Of a stretch of DNA of 64,000 bases, positions 59,182 to 64,000 are shown in pieces. The notes beneath the pieces are model-generated. The model did no database searches and was not told where the DNA came from. It was given only the letters and a program-made list of their open reading frames with translations. The stretch is from Psoroptes ovis (Eukaryota; Arthropoda; Arachnida; Sarcoptiformes; Psoroptidae). The translations under genes and the position numbers were made by a program. The stretch lies in the NCBI GenBank assembly GCA_002943765.1, contig PQWQ01000017.1:949501-1013500 (forward strand), given 5' to 3'. Within the stretch, counting starts at the first letter, position 1. The number at the start of each line of letters is the position of its first letter.

Positions 59182-61832
59182 ATGGGCAGAAATATTTATT
59201 TTTGTAAACATATCACTTGTAATAATTTATCAAATATATTTTATGATCAAAGAATGAAATAAAAAAAACGAAAAACATCTTTCAAAATATAAATGAATTA
59301 AATAAATAGATAAATATTTATTTCGAAATTATTGATAGATTGATAAATCAAAATCAATGAATAATAATGAAATTAATTCTATGTTTTTGTTTATGTATTT
59401 ATCAATTTTTATTGATAAATTGATTTGTACATTCATACAAAAAGCAACAACAACAACAACAACAACAAAAAGTTTATTGCCAATATTCAATGGAAAAATT
59501 GTCATTTGATTTAATGGAAACACATAAACTTTACGAACAGATATGCATACATTCATATATGATTGAAAATTCTATTGATGAATTGAATGATCAAATGGAA
59601 TTGACAATCGTTGAATATTTTCGAATGTCACGGTAATGAAGCTTATGGCTTATAAAAGAAAGCAATGGCTAAGATGATGCATTTGAATTGCAGTGAAAAT
59701 GAATTATAATTGAATTTTTTTTTTCGTTGGTTCTTTTGTATCTCGATAATTGATAATAATAAATTGATAATTGTATTTGTTTGTTTGTTTGAAAATAAAT
59801 AAATAAATATTGAACGAAATTACATTATAATAACATTTTTATATTATCGTATTTCATAAATATAAATACCAAACGACACATAGATTTGATGTATTTTTTT
59901 TTCTTCTTTTTCCATTTGATATTTATTTATATTCTATGAATTATTTTCTTTCTTTCTTTTTTATTTTCAATACATCAATACATTCAATGAATAAATAATT
60001 CAATTCAAAGTAAATTGCTTCTTTTCTTTTTCTTTCGATCAATGATTACAATGTATTTCGAAACGATAGAATCAATCAATGGAAAAAAATAAATATCCCT
60101 GGGGTAAAAAAAAATGTTGATGATTGGAAAACATATGAAATGATGATGATTTCCGAAGAAAAAAGAGAAAAAATAATTAAAATCAAATGAGAAAAATTCT
60201 AATCATTATCATCATTTGATGTGTGTGATCGAAAATGTGATGAGATCAAGTGAAACGTTAAACAAAACAAAACAAAAATGCAAAGAAAATTTCAGCGAAA
60301 TTCTGTCATTCAATGTTTTATTCATTTCAGATTCATTCAGGCAAAAATAAAAAAATAACAAAAAAAAAAAAAAATTTCAACCCCCAAGTCATAAAAATAT
60401 ATTTAAATTGAATTTAAATTCAATTATATTCATTCGATCAGTCGGATACATTCATCATGGATTCATCATGGATTTCTATGTCGTTTAGACTGAATTCGCA
60501 ACGATTATCAATCTGAAACAATAATCATTTAAATCATCTTTTATTCTAATCTTCATTATATTTCTCAAGAAAATTGATATTTATGATTAAAAATATATTT
60601 GTTCGTACATTCATTCGCTTTCTGTCGCTATCTGTCTCTCATTGTATTCAGCTAAAATTGAATTAAAATTTAATCTAAAAATAAATAAACATTTATTAAT
60701 TCTTCGATTTTTTTTTTCTTCATTTATTATGACAAAGAAAAAAATATAATTTATTTTCATACAAAAAAAAAAAATAAAGAAATAAATATGAAATGACAAA
60801 ATAAATAAAAAATTTAAAAGAAATATTAATACATTACTTTATCATTATTTATTTGGGTATTATAAATGTGATTAGTTGCATTATTATTATTATTATTTGT
60901 ATTATAAATAAATCATCATTAATAATTATCGATTGGATTTTGGCTTTTTTTTTGTGATGTGTGTGTTCGGTGTATTTTTTTTTTTTTAATTTTTTCTAAG
61001 CGTTTGTCAATGTTTTTGTGTAACAATCAATGTTAATCAATAAATTTCTTCATGGAATTTCATTGTGTGTGTGTGTTTTCCTATCGTATCACACAGAATT
61101 TGTTTCATAAATTTGCTAAAATTTTCGGACGAAATTCTTTCGGAACAAAATTCGTAACAAAACTCTAAGAAATAACAAAATGACAAAACAAACAAATGAA
61201 TCTTTGCGCAAAAAAATAAGGAGAAATAAAAAAAAAACTAATCGAAACAAATGAACAAACAAACAAACAAACAAATTCAATGATAATTTAATTTGAAATT
61301 TTTTTTTTGTATTTTTCTTTGAAAATTCATTTCACCGCCGATAATTTTTTCGTTCTTTCGGTTGTTTGTTTGAACATTTTTTTTTTTTTTTTTGAATGCA
61401 GCATCTCTCCCTATTGCATGCACTGAAGCAAGCAAGCATGTGAAAACGAACCGTAAAACGAATGATCATATCAATTATTATTATTCTCTTTAAGCCCAAA
61501 TAAATCCAAAAATATCTTTGATGGAACATGTATTTTTTACGGCAATTTATATTGATTTAATTTTGTTACAAACAAATAAATGGTTTTCAAAATCCTTGCA
61601 AACAAACGAATATACAGAAACTAATAATTATCTGTTTGTTGTTTGTTTCAAAATATCAAAAAGATTGAGCCACCACCACCACTAACCACCACCACCACCA
61701 AAATGAAACCAACAAATAATCAATTTAAGTAAATGGACATGTGAAAAAACAGAAAAGCAGAAAAATCAATTCTTTTCGTTTTGTTGTTTCGATTCGTTTT
61801 TGGTTGTCATTATATCATTCAATTTGAAGACC

Positions 61833-61858
61833 AAAAAAAAAAAAAAAAAAAAAAAAAA
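61833..61858 (+). repeat. 26-base poly(A) run
   Basis: Uninterrupted homopolymer. No LINE or processed pseudogene sequence is visible before it, so it is most likely simple sequence. Confidence 0.8.
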
Positions 61859-61906
61859 CGAAAAATTTAATATTCGACATTATCCAATGATATTTGGCAG
61901 TTTGGT

Positions 61907-61983
61907 TGTTTGTCCGAAAAGTTTTCGATTGATTTTCAATGCAATTGTAACGGATTTGACCGCAATAACTTTTCGGACAATTT
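61907..61983. repeat. Palindromic miniature element, copy E
   Basis: Perfect inner arms TTGTCCGAAAAGTT (61910-61923) and AACTTTTCGGACAA (61967-61980); GTCC...GGAC spans 67 bp. Lies just after the poly(A) run. Centre partly alignable with copy C. Confidence 0.65.
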
Positions 61984-64000
61984 TTCACTTTATTCTGATC
62001 TTATTCCTATCCTATCCCTGTGTTTTGTTTGGTTTTTTTCTCCTTTCCCTCGAAACACAATCAATCAATCTTGAATCAAATAAAAAAATAAATAAAAATA
62101 AAAACCAAAATATAAAAAACCAAAACAAATCGATGGTAAAAATAATAATAATAATAATAATTTAATTAACCAAATTGAACCTAAACAAAAAAAAACAAAA
62201 CAAAAACAAAAACTCATAAATCACATTTAAATAATTAAATAAATAAATCAATTGAATCATTGAATAAATAAATCACATTTTTTGTTTGGTTTTTTTTTGT
62301 TTTGTTTTGTTTGTATGAATGCGAAAACCAATTTGGCTTATTATTTAATAGCAAATGTTATATGCACAAATATTTTAAATGTGTTTCATTTCTTCGTTCG
62401 TGCCGATCCATGAATTATTATTATTTGTCAGAAGCTTCAAAAATATTCACCATTCACATTTTTTTTGATTATTTGATCAAAAAAATTCAATCCATAAGCG
62501 CAGAGTTTTTGTTTATTCTATGAATATAAAGCTGAGCTCCGATAGCATTTATTTGATCGAAAATTTTTTTTCATATCAAATATATCCATTGAAATGATTA
62601 GTGCTCCTAAAAGGTGCCTGACGAGCGGAAATACTTTTCGCAAAAAAAAAGGAAATCAAATATTCTTCGCCATTTGATATAAACAAACACTTTCTGGATA
62701 GAATTTCTTGCAAATATATGCAAATTATTACCAAAATCATTGAATTTGTATGCAAATATGTAAATATGAATCGAAAAAATTGCGAATAAAACTAAATTAA
62801 AGTAAAATAAAGTAAAAAAAAATGCAAAAAAATGGCAATTCTCATCGATTCAAAATCAATTGATTTTCTCTCCATTGATACATATTATATGCATAATCAT
62901 AATACTGAATATTTATGGATTCATACAAAATTTATTATTATGTGTACCATATTTTTTGCATTATAAATAACGTATACATTATTTGATTATTTCTATTTTT
63001 ATTTTTTTATATCTATTTTTCATAGAAAAAATGAAAATAAATTTACATTTTTCATTTTCATTCATCTTCCGTTCATTATTTGAGATTATTTTTAGTATTA
63101 TCATTATTATTATTATTATTATTATCATTATAATAATCTTACGATAAATATTCTTGGAATATTTACCGTAATTTACGGATATTCTATTTTTCTTAATATT
63201 CAACTCTTTGTTACAATTTTTTTTCCATTTTTAATTTTCTAACCAATTTACTTAATACTGCTGCAACAGCAGTAAATTTATACAAAAAAAAAACAACACT
63301 TAATACAAAATGATAATCAAGACCATATTGCACAGAAACACACATTGAATTTATAAACAAAATAATAATAATAATAATAATCGATTAAATTGAATTATCC
63401 TTATTATTTTTTTATTTTTTATAATCAATGTTTAAATATTCTTTATTCTTTTGAATGAATTATTATTATTGTTTTTATTTTATTTTATTTTTTTTTTTTT
63501 TGAATATAGTATAAACACATTGATGTTATTATTATTTTTTACTTAGAAATTTTTCTTCGAAGAAACTCCATAGAAAACTACAAAAAAAAGTAAAACTAAA
63601 AAAATTCAAAGAATTCCAGGCCAGAAACATGAGATGTAGAGGTGCAATACCGATCAAGCCCGAAGGACCAGAAGGCATGTGCAAAAACGTGTACGTGGAG
63701 ATGCTTAAACAAACAAGCAAACCAAAAGGAATAAAATTGAATAAATTGAATTAAAAATTATTGATTCACCAAAGCATAAGCAAAAGAAGAGATTCAAAAA
63801 TTTTTCGTCCACTTTCAATATATATGATATCATCATCACTGATTTAATCAAAGTACATAGATAATCAAATTTAGTTTCATTTCAAATTTCATTTTGACCT
63901 GTTTTCATTCTAATATCATTTGAATTAAAATATCATAAAAATATCTCCAGAAATCTTCAATTGGGGAAGCCATTCATTTTCGATTTTCAATTTTAAAATT

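Larger units (their letters stand above)
58453..64000. other. 5.5 kb gene-free AT-rich region
   Basis: Apart from two palindromic elements (59101-59181, 61907-61983), a 26-base A run at 61833-61858, CAAA repeats at 61255-61275 and AAT/TTA triplet runs, no gene is supported. One patch of higher GC at 63612-63720 stands out and is discussed as a finding. Confidence 0.6.

Noticed and set aside
61833..61858. Poly(A) run as the tail of a retroposed gene or LINE
   Set aside because: No coding remnant or target duplication around it; the region is full of simple A runs.

Overview
The window is nuclear DNA of an animal. It holds clear metazoan genes with spliceosomal introns (discs large, RNF103, Schnurri/HIVEP, CDC73/parafibromin, KICS2, CEBPZ, a tandem galectin), a tRNA-His gene and an intact Ty1/copia retrotransposon. 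The DNA is very AT-rich, most introns are only 51-137 nt, and the proteins carry long Asn/Gln/Ser/Asp runs. A Schnurri with an extra zinc-finger trio points to a protostome. I infer a compact arthropod genome, most likely a mite of the dust/scab mite type; the species is not provable from the sequence alone.

Layout. 1-1326: 3' end of a discs-large MAGUK (+). 2413-3678: orphan membrane protein (+). 3781-4374: secreted phage-type (GH24) lysozyme with an intron (-). 4692-6042: two-domain galectin (-). 6592-6663: tRNA-His (-). 7142-9127: RNF103-like membrane RING ligase (+). 9128-17190: gene-free AT-rich DNA. 17191-30378: complete Schnurri homologue in four exons, including one 4.4 kb intron (+). 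31114-33381: CDC73/hyrax in seven exons (-), divergent from a small orphan gene at 33753-34307 (+). 34975-35727: chromodomain protein (+). 36306-39212: KICS2 (-), head-to-head with CEBPZ/Noc1 at 39470-42254 (+). 42455-45562: two-exon single-pass membrane protein with a KCNE-like motif (-). 45563-64000: essentially gene-free, interrupted by a 4.4 kb copia element (54015-58452).

The genes do not form an operon. Themes that recur are growth and transcription control (Schnurri as BMP co-repressor, CDC73 as PAF1 subunit, a chromodomain reader) and nutrient/ribosome control (KICS2 and CEBPZ share a 257 bp promoter with an E-box). Exon joins were worked out by matching GT/AG sites, reading frame and known family sequence; each CDS total is a multiple of three.

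The points most worth following up are: a family of uniform ~70-83 bp palindromic elements with a GTCCGAAAAGTT arm (five copies, all in non-coding DNA); the GH24 lysozyme whose intron separates two catalytic residues; a KCNE-like motif in a 931-residue arthropod membrane protein; a very young copia copy whose start codon lies inside its primer-binding site and whose stop codon lies in its 3' LTR; and a CtBP-docking motif in Schnurri.
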